From: Streptomyces sp. TSRI0107
GTDB lineage: Bacteria; Actinomycetota; Actinomycetes; Streptomycetales; Streptomycetaceae
Length of the DNA: 64,000 bases
NCBI RefSeq assembly: GCF_001905845.1
Contig: NZ_LIVZ01000004.1
Coordinates: 186,001-250,000, forward strand
Direction of reading: 5' to 3'
Shown piece by piece: positions 26,896 to 35,399 of this stretch. Made by a program: the position numbers and the translations under genes. Positions within the stretch are counted from its first letter, which is position 1. The number at the start of each line of letters is the position of its first letter. A model generated the notes under the pieces. It searched no databases. It saw only the letters and a list, made by a program, of their open reading frames with translations, and was not told the origin of the DNA.

Positions 26896-27402
26896 GTGCG
26901 ACGACGGCAGGAGTCCCGGGACGAGCGCCGCGCCCGGGAGTTCGAGGCGTTCGTCGCGGGCGCGGCCGGACGGCTGCTGCACACCGCCACCCTGCTCACG
27001 GCGGAGACGCCGTACGACAATCCGCGTGCCCGGCGTCTGCTGACGCTGGCCCTCGCGCACACCTACGCGTGCTGGGACCGGCTGCGCGGCGAGGACCCGT
27101 ACGACAGGGCCCGCCAGTACCTGGCGACCCGCTTCGCGCGCGGGGCGTGGCACCACTACGGGGGTGTGCTGGTCCGGTTCCGGCCGGGCCCCGACGCCAC
27201 GCTGACCGGGCTCACCCCGCAGGAGCGGCTGATCATCGTGCTGCGGCTCTACGAAGGGGTCGCCGAGGAGCAGACCGCCGCTCTGCTGGGCCTGCCCGAG
27301 GAACGCGTGCGCACCGTCTGCGACCGGGCCACGGCGAACCTGCTGCACCCGCCCCGCACCCCGGCGCCGGCGGCCCGGCGCGCGAAGACGGCGCCGTCGT
27401 GA
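26896..27402 (+). CDS. ECF-sigma-like DNA-binding protein (SigE-family, degenerate region 2)
   Basis: 168 residues. The N-terminal half (EFEAFVAGAAGRLLHTATLLTAETP, then LTLALAHTYACWDRL) aligns with sigma-2 of the small SigE-type ECF group but lacks a recognisable AEDLVQ-type core-binding motif. The C-terminal part is a good sigma region 4 (LTPQERLIIVLRLYEGVAEEQTAALLGLPEERV). I chose GTG at 26896 for its GGGGGGAG site; an upstream ATG at 26839 has none. The next gene follows after 10 bp with its own strong ribosome site. It may be a sigma factor or a sigma-derived regulator. Confidence 0.75.
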   Translation: MRRRQESRDERRAREFEAFVAGAAGRLLHTATLLTAETPYDNPRARRLLTLALAHTYACWDRLRGEDPYDRARQYLATRFARGAWHHYGGVLVRFRPGPDATLTGLTPQERLIIVLRLYEGVAEEQTAALLGLPEERVRTVCDRATANLLHPPRTPAPAARRAKTAPS

Positions 27403-27412
27403 GGAGGCCCAG

Positions 27413-27661
27413 GTGAACCGGCCCGAGCGGGAGGCCGCCGTACGGCGGATCATGGAGCGGGCGGCGCCCACGGTGCCGCCGGAGCTGTACGCGGAGGTGG
27501 TGCGGCGGGGCGGCCGCATGCTGCGCCGCCGGGTGCTCGCCCGCCGGGTGGGCTGGCTGCTGCTGCTCGCGGCGGGCGTGGCGTTCACCGTGTGGGCGCT
27601 GACGGCCCGCCCGTGGGCGGAGCCGCCGTCGACGACGACTCCACCGCTCACGGGCTGGTGA
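27413..27661 (+). CDS. Small single-span membrane protein paired with the sigma-like gene
   Basis: 82 residues. A basic N-terminal half (NRPEREAAVRRIMERAAPTVPPELYAEVVRRGGR) precedes one transmembrane helix (~47-64) and a short Thr/Pro-rich outside tail. The GTG start has a GAGGAGG site. Spacing of 10 bp from the sigma-like gene suggests an operon. A small membrane partner of an ECF-type factor may act as an anti-sigma factor, but no zinc-binding HxxxCxxC motif is present. It is convergent with the gamma-synthase gene, 10 bp apart. Confidence 0.7.
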   Translation: MNRPEREAAVRRIMERAAPTVPPELYAEVVRRGGRMLRRRVLARRVGWLLLLAAGVAFTVWALTARPWAEPPSTTTPPLTGW

Positions 27662-27671
27662 GACGCGTCGG

Positions 27672-28826
27672 CTAGCCGAGCGCCAGCTGGAGGTCCTCCA
27701 GCAGGTCCTCGACGTTCTCGATGCCCACGGAGAGGCGGACCAGGTCGCCCGGCACCTCCAGCGCCGAGCCGGCCGCGGAGGCGTGCGTCATCCGCCCGGG
27801 GTGCTCGATCAGCGACTCGACGCCGCCCAGGGACTCGCCGAGCGTGAACACCTTGGCGCGGTTGCAGACCTCGACGGCCGCCTGCTCGCCGCCCTCGACC
27901 CGGAAGGAGACCATGCCGCCGAACGCCCGCATCTGCTTGGCGGCGACCTCGTGACCGGGGTGCTCGGGCAGCCCCGGGTACAGCACGCTGGTCACGCGCG
28001 CGTGCCGGGTGAGCATGTCGGCGATCTTCGTGGCGTTCTCGCTGTGCCGGTCCATGCGCACCGACAGCGTCTTGGTGCCGCGCAGCACCAGCCAGGAGTC
28101 GAAGGGCCCGGCGACCGCGCCCATCGCGTTCTGGTGGAAGGCCAGCTCCTCGCCCAGCGCCTCGTCGGCGGTGATCAGGGCGCCGCCGACGACGTCCGAG
28201 TGGCCGCCCATGTACTTGGTCAGCGAGTGCACGACGACGTCCGCGCCGAGCGCCAGCGGCTGCTGGAGGTAGGGCGTGGCGAAGGTGTTGTCGACGACGA
28301 GTCTGGCGCCGGCGTCCCGGGCGACCTGGGCGACGGCCGCGATGTCGGTGATGCCGAGCAGCGGGTTGGACGGCGTCTCGACCCACACGACCTTGGTCTT
28401 CGGGGTGATCGCGGCCCGCACGGCGGCCGGGTCGCTGGTGTCTGCGACCGACCACTCCACGCCCCAGCGGGCGACGACCTTGGCGAACAGGCGGAACGTG
28501 CCGCCGTACGCGTCGTTCGGGATGACCACGTGGTCGCCGGGGTCGAGCAGCGTGCGCAACAGGCAGTCCTCGGCCGCCAGTCCGGACGCGAACGCGAGGC
28601 CGCGGCGGCCGCCCTCCAGGGCGGCGAGGTTCTCCTCCAGGGCGGTCCTGGTCGGGTTGGCGCTGCGGCTGTACTCGTAGCCGCCGCGCAGCCCGCCGAC
28701 GCCGTCCTGCTTGTAGGTCGACACCTGGTAGATGGGCGGGACGACCGCGCCGGTCAGGGGGTCGGCGGTGTTGCCCGCGTGGATCGCGAGCGTCTCGAAG
28801 TGCTGACTGATGTGCCTGTCGCTCAT
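27672..28826 (-). CDS. Cystathionine gamma-synthase or gamma-lyase
   Basis: A 384-residue PLP enzyme of the Cys/Met-metabolism family. Motifs: YEYSRSANPTR (51-61), the PLP Lys204 in HSLTKYMGGHSDVVGG, TPSNPLLGITD, and RLSVGIENVEDLLEDL at the C-terminus. Depending on kinetics it either condenses O-succinyl- or O-acetyl-homoserine with cysteine (toward methionine) or splits cystathionine to cysteine (reverse transsulfuration); sequence alone does not decide. The ATG at 28826 has a TACGCT hexamer 8 nt upstream and no ribosome site, suggesting a leaderless mRNA. It is divergent from the first anchored helical gene. Confidence 0.93.
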   Translation of the reverse strand: MSDRHISQHFETLAIHAGNTADPLTGAVVPPIYQVSTYKQDGVGGLRGGYEYSRSANPTRTALEENLAALEGGRRGLAFASGLAAEDCLLRTLLDPGDHVVIPNDAYGGTFRLFAKVVARWGVEWSVADTSDPAAVRAAITPKTKVVWVETPSNPLLGITDIAAVAQVARDAGARLVVDNTFATPYLQQPLALGADVVVHSLTKYMGGHSDVVGGALITADEALGEELAFHQNAMGAVAGPFDSWLVLRGTKTLSVRMDRHSENATKIADMLTRHARVTSVLYPGLPEHPGHEVAAKQMRAFGGMVSFRVEGGEQAAVEVCNRAKVFTLGESLGGVESLIEHPGRMTHASAAGSALEVPGDLVRLSVGIENVEDLLEDLQLALG

Positions 28827-28834
28827 GAGCACCG

Positions 28835-28840
28835 AGCGTA
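28835..28840 (-). promoter_or_regulatory. -10 hexamer for the cystathionine gamma-synthase/lyase gene
   Basis: TACGCT on the minus strand ends 8 nt before the ATG at 28826. Leaderless or nearly so. Confidence 0.35.
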
Positions 28841-28933
28841 GTGCGCGAACGGGAAAGATGACGGACGGCGAAGTCATCCACAGGTCACCGACCGGGTTGG
28901 CCAATTGTCATGGGCGTCTGGAACGCTGGAGGC

Positions 28934-30052
28934 ATGGAGATTCTCTGGGTCCTGATGGCACTGCTCATGCTGAGCCTGGTGCTGCTCCCCTTCATGAGGC
29001 GCCGGCGCGGCATGATCGAGCAGGTTCCGCCCGGCCACCCGGACGCCGCGGACCCGGCGAACTACGGTTTCGTGCGCCAGGAGGAGCTGGACGTCCGGAT
29101 GCCCGGCCCCGACCAGGACCTGCTGGACGTCCTGGACCTGGTGCAGCGCACGCAGGACTACCGCGCGGCGGCCCAGCTGCTGGCCGGCACCGAGGCGGAG
29201 GGCGAGCTGCGCTGGCAGCGCGTGCAGGCCTTCGCGGGTGCCGCCTCCCTGGAGCTCCAGCAGCGGCCCGGGAACGCCGGCGAGACGCCCGGCGGGCAGT
29301 GGCTGCGGGTGTGGCGCGCCGAGCAGCCCAAGGACGCGGGGGGCGCGGCGGTGCACGCCGAGTTCCTGGTGCAGCAGGCGTGGCGGACGGCGACCCCGGG
29401 CACGGACGAGTTCCGGATCATCATGGAGGAGGCGAAGGCGGCGTGCGGGGACGCGGCGCTGCTGGCCCCCGGCGACCCGGTCCCGTACATCGTCGAGCTC
29501 TCGGTGGCCCGCGGTCTCGCCTACTCCCGCGAGGAGTTCGAGCAGCTGTGGCTGAGGATCCTGGACCGGACGCCGAACCACATGGGCGCGCATCTGGCCG
29601 CGCTGCACTTCTGGTGCGAGAAGTGGCACGGCTCGAAGGAGCTGGCGACCTCGTTCGCGGAGGCCGCGGCGGCCCGCGCGCCGCAGGGCTCGCTGCTGGC
29701 GGCGATGCCGCTGTTCTCGGTGTTCGAGCACCTGCCCGAGGTGAACCTGGTGAGCGGCTTCTACCAGAGCGAGGTCGTGACGAAGGCGATCCACGGCGCG
29801 CTGCACGCGGTCCACTCGGCCCGCGCCGACGACCCGATGCTGGCGCACGTGCGCCATCTGCTGATCTTCTTCCTGGTGCGGGCGGAGCGCTGGGCGGAGG
29901 CCATGAACGAGCTGGTGCACGTCGACGGCCATGTCGGCGCCCTGCCCTGGACGCTGTCGCCGGACCCGGCGGCGGAGTTCGCGGTCTACCGCGCGCTGGC
30001 GGTGGCGGGCTACGAGGCGAACGGCGGCAGCCCGGCGACCCTTCCGCACTGA
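28934..30052 (+). CDS. Membrane-anchored helical-repeat protein, paralog A
   Basis: A 372-residue protein of unknown function. An N-terminal membrane helix (EILWVLMALLMLSLVLLPF) is followed by RRRRG and a long, mostly helical cytoplasmic domain with TPR-like amphipathic helices. Signature segments are AAVHAEFLVQQAW, PVPYIVELSVARGL, HFWCEKWHGSKELATSFAEAAA and a final HVRHLLIFFLVRAERW. These align along the whole length with the protein encoded at 31827-32930, so the two are paralogs flanking an M48 protease. I chose the ATG at 28934, where the helix begins; an ATG at 28910 is in frame. Annotated relatives are usually 'hypothetical'. Confidence 0.78.
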   Translation: MEILWVLMALLMLSLVLLPFMRRRRGMIEQVPPGHPDAADPANYGFVRQEELDVRMPGPDQDLLDVLDLVQRTQDYRAAAQLLAGTEAEGELRWQRVQAFAGAASLELQQRPGNAGETPGGQWLRVWRAEQPKDAGGAAVHAEFLVQQAWRTATPGTDEFRIIMEEAKAACGDAALLAPGDPVPYIVELSVARGLAYSREEFEQLWLRILDRTPNHMGAHLAALHFWCEKWHGSKELATSFAEAAAARAPQGSLLAAMPLFSVFEHLPEVNLVSGFYQSEVVTKAIHGALHAVHSARADDPMLAHVRHLLIFFLVRAERWAEAMNELVHVDGHVGALPWTLSPDPAAEFAVYRALAVAGYEANGGSPATLPH

Positions 30053-30093
30053 CCCACGGGCCCCGGCGCGGCGGCGTCCTCCCGGAAATGACG

Positions 30094-30123
30094 TTGCCGC
30101 GCTGACCTGCGGTCAGGCATACT
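30094..30123 (+). promoter_or_regulatory. Candidate promoter with palindromic operator before the M48 protease
   Basis: TTGCCG (30094-30099), an 18-nt spacer and CATACT (30118-30123). The spacer holds a perfect palindrome, TGACC-TGC-GGTCA (30103-30115), where a dimeric repressor would block RNA polymerase. Confidence 0.45.
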
Positions 30124-30188
30124 CCGCATCCCCCCACATCGTTTCGTCATGTCCATTTTCAAGAACTCCGTGGGGGGTTCGTCCCGCT

Positions 30189-31787
30189 ATGGGCGCAACT
30201 CTGCGCGCGCTGCGCGCCCTCGTCCTGCTCGCCGGCTTCTATCTCCTCGGCTTCGTCATGCTCGGCGCACTGGTCGCCGTCGACTGGGCGTTCGCCGAGG
30301 CCGGGGTCGGCAGCATCACCGCCAAGATCTGGTTCGTCAGCGCGCTCGTCGCGATCCCCATCGTGCAGGGCATGTTCGCGCTGCGCACCCCCAAGGACGA
30401 GCCGGTCCCCGGCCTGCCGGTGACCCCCGAGCAGGAACCCGCGCTGTGGGCCGCCGTACGCGAGCTCGCCGAGCAGACCGGCACCCGCGCACCCGACGAG
30501 ATCGTCCTCACCGGCGACGTCAACGCGGCCGTCACCGAGGACACCCGCCTGCTCGGCCTGCTGCCCGGCCGCCGCCGCATGTACATCGGCCTGCCGCTGA
30601 TGACCGGCCTGAGCGAACCCCAGCTGCGCTCCGTCATCGCCCACGAGTTCGGGCACTACACCCACCACGACACCCGCCTCGTCGCGATCACCCTGCGCGG
30701 CCGCCTCCAGGTCATGCGCACCGTCGCCAACCTGCACGAGCGCTCCCAGGCGAAGGCCGCCAAGGAGCAGGCCCGCCAGGAGAAGAAGAACGCCAAGCGG
30801 CTCGCCCGCGGCAAGAAAGCCGACGAGGTCGACACCGGGGGCGCCGGCATGAGCTACCGCCTCGCCGCCAAGCCCTTCCTCTGGTACGGCCGCTTCTACC
30901 TGCGCGTCTCCCAGGAAGTGGGCCGCCGCCAGGAACTCGCCGCCGACCTGGCCGCCGCCCGCATCGCCGGCCGCGACGCCACCGCCTCCGCGCTGCGCGA
31001 GATCCCCGTCCTGGACTCCGCCCACGACTTCTACATGCAGTCCTACGCCACCCTCGGCACCGCTGCCGGACTGCTGCCGCCGCCCGGCGAGGTCTTCGGC
31101 GGCCTGCGCCGGCTGCTCGCCGAGCGCGCCGGCGAACTCGACGAGCTGCGCGCCTCCCCGCCCCCGCAGGAGCAGTCGCCGTACGACTCCCACCCGCCGA
31201 TCGCCGAGCGGGTCGCCCTGATCGAGCAGCTCCCCGACGACGGCCGCGCCCTGGCCGGCGCCCGCCCCGCGCTCGCCCTGCTCGCCGACCCGGACCGCGC
31301 CTTCACCGAACTGGAGCGGGTCGCCCTCACCCCGGAGGCGCTGCGGCTGGCCCGCGCCGCCGACTGGGCACAGCTCGTCCACCGGTCGATGCTCCGGCAG
31401 GCCGAGCAGGACGCCGAACCGCTGCGCCGGGCCGTCGCCCAAGCACACGGCGGCGACGGCTCCCCGTCCGCCGTCCTCGACGCCGCCGACGCGGGCCTGC
31501 TGTGGCAGCTCGCCGATCTGCTGCCCAAGTCGCCGGAGGCCGAGGCCGCCACCGGCCGCGCCGCCCGCGAGTTCGCCCGGCCCCAGCTGCGCGCCCGCCT
31601 CGGCCGGCTCGTCCTCGTCGAACTCGCCCGCCAGGGCCGGGCCCACTGGGAGCTGTCCTGGAGCGACGCGGCCCGGCTGCGGCTGCCGGACGGCCACGAG
31701 GAGTGGCTGAAGCAGGCGCTGGACGCGGCGGTGGCGGACGTACCGGAGACCGGCGAGCTGCGCAGGCTGCTCGCGCCGACGCACTGA
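30189..31787 (+). CDS. M48-family membrane zinc metalloprotease
   Basis: 532 residues. Two N-terminal transmembrane helices (~8-32 and 45-63), then a cytoplasmic M48 peptidase domain: HEFGH (152-156) supplies two zinc His and the catalytic Glu, and RRQELAAD (Glu249) the third ligand. A Lys/Ala-rich charged insert (~185-215) separates them, and a long helical C-terminus (~330-530) extends beyond the family core. Relatives (HtpX, Ste24-like) act in membrane protein quality control. The ATG at 30189 has a GGGGGG tract 12 nt upstream that lies in an inverted repeat. The flanking genes encode two paralogous anchored proteins, plausibly partners or substrates. Confidence 0.87.
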   Translation: MGATLRALRALVLLAGFYLLGFVMLGALVAVDWAFAEAGVGSITAKIWFVSALVAIPIVQGMFALRTPKDEPVPGLPVTPEQEPALWAAVRELAEQTGTRAPDEIVLTGDVNAAVTEDTRLLGLLPGRRRMYIGLPLMTGLSEPQLRSVIAHEFGHYTHHDTRLVAITLRGRLQVMRTVANLHERSQAKAAKEQARQEKKNAKRLARGKKADEVDTGGAGMSYRLAAKPFLWYGRFYLRVSQEVGRRQELAADLAAARIAGRDATASALREIPVLDSAHDFYMQSYATLGTAAGLLPPPGEVFGGLRRLLAERAGELDELRASPPPQEQSPYDSHPPIAERVALIEQLPDDGRALAGARPALALLADPDRAFTELERVALTPEALRLARAADWAQLVHRSMLRQAEQDAEPLRRAVAQAHGGDGSPSAVLDAADAGLLWQLADLLPKSPEAEAATGRAAREFARPQLRARLGRLVLVELARQGRAHWELSWSDAARLRLPDGHEEWLKQALDAAVADVPETGELRRLLAPTH

Positions 31788-31826
31788 CAGGTCCACCCCT
31801 CTCCTCCCCAAGGACACAACGCACCC

Positions 31827-32930
31827 ATGCACATAGTCATCCCGCTCGCCGTCCTCCTGATCGTGCTCGTCGTCTGGTTCCGCAAGCACACGAAGGGTCC
31901 GGGCGGCGTACGCACCGGGGACCTGCCGAAGGCCGCCGCCAAGCTGGGCTTCCTGCCCGGCGACCAGCTCGACACCGACCACGACCGCGCCCCCGACCCC
32001 GAGGTCACCGCCGCGCGGGAGGCCGTGCGGGCCGGGAACTGGCAGGCGGGCGCCGAGTTCCTGGCGGCGGCCGGACAGGACTGGCAGGAGCGGGACCGGC
32101 GCTCCAGCGTGCTGGCGCGGGAGGCCGTCAAGGACGACGCCTGGCTGCTGGCGTGGCGTACCGCGCGGCCCGAGGACCCCGCCGCGGCCCTGGTGCACGC
32201 CGAGTCCCTGATCGACCTGGCGTGGGAGATCCGCGGCGCCGCGCGGGCGAAGTACACCACCGACGAGCAGTTCGCGGGCTTCCACCGCGTGCTGCGGCAG
32301 GCGCAGGAGGCATGCGCGCACGCCCAGTCGCTGGCGGGCGACGACCCGTGCCCGTTCATCGTGGAACTGCCGCTGGCGATGGGCCTGGGCTATCCCCACG
32401 ACCGCTTCGAGAAGATCTGGGCGGAGATCGAGAAGCGCGACCCGCACCACCTGGCCGCGCACTCCGCCGCGCTGCAGTACTGGTGCGCCAAGTGGCGCGG
32501 CTCGCACGAGCTGGCGGAGGCGTTCGCCCGGGCGGCGGCCGGGAAGGGCCGGCCGGGGCAGCTGCTGAGCGTGCTGCCGCTGGAGGCGTACTACGAGTAC
32601 GAGATCGCGCACGACGACCTCAACCGGGACGAGTTCTACAAGCGCCCCGAGGTCGTCGCCGCGGTCGACGCTGCCCTGGTCGACGTGGCGGCGGCCGCCG
32701 CGGCGAACCCCGGCGACTGGCGGATCCCGCACGTCCGCCACCTCCTCGCCAGCCTGCTGTTCTGGCAGGACCGCCACGAGGCGGCGGTGGAGCAGTTCCG
32801 GCTGGTCGACGGGTACATCGACGCCGTGCCGTGGTCGTACCGGGGCGGCCGGGAGGCGATGATCAAGGCCTACACCGGGGAGCGGGACTACAGCGCGGCG
32901 CAGGTGCTGAAGGCGCGCGGCGGAATCTGA
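31827..32930 (+). CDS. Membrane-anchored helical-repeat protein, paralog B
   Basis: A 367-residue paralog of the 28934-30052 product. N-terminal membrane helix ([17 protein letters not shown]) with a following basic KHTKG stop-transfer, then a cytoplasmic helical domain. Shared signatures are [51 protein letters not shown] and [23 protein letters not shown]. The last third looks TPR-like. It follows the M48 protease by 39 bp with an AAGGA site, so the two are probably co-transcribed. Function unknown; partnership with the protease is inferred from gene order only. Confidence 0.78.
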   Translation: MHIVIPLAVLLIVLVVWFRKHTKGPGGVRTGDLPKAAAKLGFLPGDQLDTDHDRAPDPEVTAAREAVRAGNWQAGAEFLAAAGQDWQERDRRSSVLAREAVKDDAWLLAWRTARPEDPAAALVHAESLIDLAWEIRGAARAKYTTDEQFAGFHRVLRQAQEACAHAQSLAGDDPCPFIVELPLAMGLGYPHDRFEKIWAEIEKRDPHHLAAHSAALQYWCAKWRGSHELAEAFARAAAGKGRPGQLLSVLPLEAYYEYEIAHDDLNRDEFYKRPEVVAAVDAALVDVAAAAAANPGDWRIPHVRHLLASLLFWQDRHEAAVEQFRLVDGYIDAVPWSYRGGREAMIKAYTGERDYSAAQVLKARGGI

Positions 32931-32980
32931 GGACGCGGCCGTACGTTGACGCAGGCACCGCCCTGCACAAGGAGGAACCC

Positions 32981-33646
32981 ATGCTCTTCGGACGTACGCC
33001 CGTCCTGCCCACCCCCGAGCAGGCGCTGCGGGGCCGCCCGGAGCCGGTCTTCACCGTCCCCGAGCGTCACACGGTCCTCGGCACCCCGCTCCTCGGCCCC
33101 TACCCCGAGGGCCTGGAGACCGCCGACTTCGGCCTGGGCTGCTTCTGGGGCGCCGAGCGCAAGTTCTGGCAGCTCCAGGCGGGCGTGTACACCACCCTGG
33201 TCGGCTACCAGGGCGGCTACACCGAGCACCCCACCTACGAGGAGGTCTGCTCGGGCCTGACCGGCCACACGGAGGTCGTGCGGGTCGTCTTCGACCCGGC
33301 GGTGATCTCCTACGACCGTCTCGTGAAGACGTTCTGGGAGGCCCACGACCCGACCCAGGGCTTCCGCCAGGGCAACGACGTCGGCACCCAGTACCGCTCG
33401 GCGATCTACACCCACACCCCCGAACAGGCGGCCACGGCCGAGGCCTCCCGGAAGTCGTACCAGCGGGTGCTGACCGACTCCGGCTACGGCGAGATCACCA
33501 CGGAGATCCTGCCGGCGGAGGGCCGCACGTTCTATCCGGCCGAGGATTATCACCAGCAGTACCTCGACAAGAACCCGGCGGGCTACTGCGGCATCGGCGG
33601 CACGGGCGTCTCCTGCCCGATCGGCGTCGCCAAGGCCGAAGGATGA
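32981..33646 (+). CDS. msrA: Peptide methionine (S)-S-oxide reductase
   Basis: A 221-residue MsrA that reduces methionine-S-sulfoxide in proteins with thioredoxin. The catalytic Cys54 lies in [14 protein letters not shown], preceded by a ~45-residue N-terminal extension typical of Streptomyces MsrA. The [24 protein letters not shown] block and C-terminal resolving-cysteine region ([13 protein letters not shown]) are intact. It has an ideal ribosome site (AAGGAGGAA). The next gene overlaps it by 4 bp (ATGA). Confidence 0.96.
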   Translation: MLFGRTPVLPTPEQALRGRPEPVFTVPERHTVLGTPLLGPYPEGLETADFGLGCFWGAERKFWQLQAGVYTTLVGYQGGYTEHPTYEEVCSGLTGHTEVVRVVFDPAVISYDRLVKTFWEAHDPTQGFRQGNDVGTQYRSAIYTHTPEQAATAEASRKSYQRVLTDSGYGEITTEILPAEGRTFYPAEDYHQQYLDKNPAGYCGIGGTGVSCPIGVAKAEG

Positions 33647-34296
33647 CGACTGACGTGGACCCGGCGCTGCTCGCGGCGCTGTGGCGGGCCCGACGGCCGG
33701 CGGGTCCGCCCGTCGGGCACACGTTCCGCAGCACGTACACGGATGTCTGGGTGCGCTTCCACAGCCTTCCCGGATCGAAGCGCTACCCGGAGTCCGAGGA
33801 CGAGTACGCGGTCGTCCTGGAGCGGTACAACACCGTTCTCGACGGGCTGTTCGCCGGCACGGACGTGTTCGTCGTGACCATGGACTGGTCGTACACCCCG
33901 ACCGGTCCCGCCGGGTATCCGACACCGCGCCGGGAGCTCCACCCCGAGGGTGTCCTCTGGTGGACCGAACCGGATCTGGACGATCCCGATCCGGACTTCC
34001 ACACCTATACGCGCCTCTACGCCGACCGGCGGCCGTGGCGATCCGGCTGCGTCGACGATCTGCTGCGCGCCGTCGCCGACGAGGCGGTCGTCGAGGTGTT
34101 CGTCACCGACACGGAGCTCCGCCGCATCCACCACCCCTACGACGGCGGCGCGGACGTCGTCCTCGCCACGCCTGCCGAACGGGACCGGCTTCGCGACCGT
34201 CACGCGGCCTGGCTCCCCGCCCGCACCCGGCCGATCTTCGACATCAGGCCCCCGGCGAGCCGATCAGAACGTCCAGCGCCCGGTCCAGGGCTGTGA
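33643..34296 (+). CDS. DUF3885-domain protein
   Basis: A 217-residue soluble protein matching the DUF3885 family: it opens with a segment that includes [21 protein letters not shown], has a WSYTP strand, [13 protein letters not shown], and a C-terminal [17 protein letters not shown] block. Function unknown; members often occur beside toxin-immunity or stress genes, but no toxin is seen here. It is translationally coupled to msrA (ATGA). Its 3' end overlaps the convergent TetR gene by 53 bp, and the tail ([16 protein letters not shown]) encoded in that overlap is probably not conserved. Confidence 0.8.
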   Translation: MTTDVDPALLAALWRARRPAGPPVGHTFRSTYTDVWVRFHSLPGSKRYPESEDEYAVVLERYNTVLDGLFAGTDVFVVTMDWSYTPTGPAGYPTPRRELHPEGVLWWTEPDLDDPDPDFHTYTRLYADRRPWRSGCVDDLLRAVADEAVVEVFVTDTELRRIHHPYDGGADVVLATPAERDRLRDRHAAWLPARTRPIFDIRPPASRSERPAPGPGL

Positions 34297-34828
34297 GCAG
34301 GCCCTCCCGCTCCTGCTCGGACGACGCGTAGAGCATCCGCAGCGCCAGGCCGTCGGACAGGGCGATCACCGCGTCGGCGACGGCGCCCGCGTTGTCGCCG
34401 TGCCCGGCCGATTCCAGCCAGGTCACCAGGGCCTGCCGGACGTCCTGGTCGACCTGGCGCCGGATCGCGGCGAGGCGGGGGTGGTGGGCCGCGTGGACGG
34501 CGAAGGCGAGCTGGGCGGTGGCGTCGGCGCGGCGCTCGGCGTCCAGGGGCAGCGTGGTGAGGATCAGTTCGCGCAGCGCCCGGCGTGCCGGCAGCGTGGT
34601 GCCGACCTCGGCCATCCGCCGCTCGACGCGCTCGCCGGCCAGTTCGGCGGCGAAGGCGAGCATCTCCTCCTTGGTGCTGAAGTACTTCTGCACGGCGCCG
34701 GCGGAGCGGCCGCTGGCGGCGGCCACGGTGCGCACGCTGACCTCGTCGAGGCCGCGCTCGGCGGCCAGTTCGAGCAGGGCGGTGCCGATCTGCCGGCGCT
34801 GCTCCTCCCGGTCGACGGTCTTGGGCAT
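34244..34828 (-). CDS. TetR-family transcriptional regulator
   Basis: 194 residues. The N-terminal helix-turn-helix is clear (GLDEVSVRTVAAASGRSAGAVQKYFSTKEEMLAFA, ~residues 24-58), followed by a TetR_C_6-like ligand-binding domain ending in IALSDGLALRML. The ATG at 34828 has an AGGAG site 7 nt upstream. It is divergent from the DUF1707 gene, with a palindromic candidate operator between them. The 3' end overlaps the DUF3885 gene, so convergent transcripts would be antisense to each other. Confidence 0.9.
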   Translation of the reverse strand: MPKTVDREEQRRQIGTALLELAAERGLDEVSVRTVAAASGRSAGAVQKYFSTKEEMLAFAAELAGERVERRMAEVGTTLPARRALRELILTTLPLDAERRADATAQLAFAVHAAHHPRLAAIRRQVDQDVRQALVTWLESAGHGDNAGAVADAVIALSDGLALRMLYASSEQEREGLLTALDRALDVLIGSPGA

Positions 34829-34850
34829 CGGCGCGCTCCTCACCTTTTTG

Positions 34851-34867
34851 AGATACAGTCGTATTCT
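34851..34867. promoter_or_regulatory. Candidate TetR operator
   Basis: The imperfect palindrome AGATAC-AGTC-GTAT(T)CT lies in an AT-rich patch between the divergent TetR and DUF1707 genes. It is a plausible site for autoregulation. Confidence 0.4.
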
Positions 34868-34915
34868 AAAAGTCGTTGCCGACGGCCTGCCGTGCCGTAC
34901 GGAAAGGGGACAGCG

Positions 34916-35332
34916 ATGGAAGACCAGCGCGATCCTGCCACGCCCGCCGTGCGGGTCTCGGACCGCGACCGGGACCAGGTGCTCGGCGTGCTCACGAAGG
35001 CGTTGGCGGAGGGCCGACTCGAGCAAGAGGAGCACGCGCACCGCGCGGCCGGCGCGCTGCGGGCGCGTACGGCCGGCGACCTGGCCGTACTGACCGCCGA
35101 CCTGCCCGCGCCGGCGCCCACGCGCGCGGAACAGGACCGCAAGGACCTCGTGGAGTGGCTGGCCGAGTGGCGGTACTGGCTCGGCGGGGCGGTGATCATG
35201 TCCGGGATATGGGGCGTGCGCTGTGCGCAGCGGGGGGAGCTGACGTACTACTGGCCACTCGCGCCGCTGGGCGTGTGGGCGGCCGTGCTGGTCGCGGTCG
35301 CGATCTGGCCGCGCGGCGGGGACGAAGCCTAG
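34916..35332 (+). CDS. DUF1707-domain membrane protein
   Basis: 138 residues. The N-terminal DUF1707 (SHOCT-like) domain (VRVSDRDRDQVLGVLTKALAEGRLEQEE through DLAVLTADLP, ~residues 13-64) is followed by two transmembrane helices (~89-105 and 114-133). DUF1707 proteins are numerous in Streptomyces and thought to be membrane-associated regulators. The ATG at 34916 has a GGAAAGGGGA site. It shares the intergenic operator region with the divergent TetR gene. Confidence 0.85.
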   Translation: MEDQRDPATPAVRVSDRDRDQVLGVLTKALAEGRLEQEEHAHRAAGALRARTAGDLAVLTADLPAPAPTRAEQDRKDLVEWLAEWRYWLGGAVIMSGIWGVRCAQRGELTYYWPLAPLGVWAAVLVAVAIWPRGGDEA

Positions 35333-35336
35333 AAAC

Positions 35337-35376
35337 GGCCGGCGGCCCGCACCGGAGCTGGTGCGGGCCGCCGGCC
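35337..35376. terminator. Strong bidirectional terminator
   Basis: A perfect 17-bp stem (35337-35353 with 35360-35376) and 6-nt loop, starting 4 nt after the DUF1707 stop and 24 nt before the alcohol dehydrogenase stop. It is the longest perfect hairpin in the window. Confidence 0.8.
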
Positions 35377-35399
35377 CCGGGTCGTGTGCGCCGGGACGG

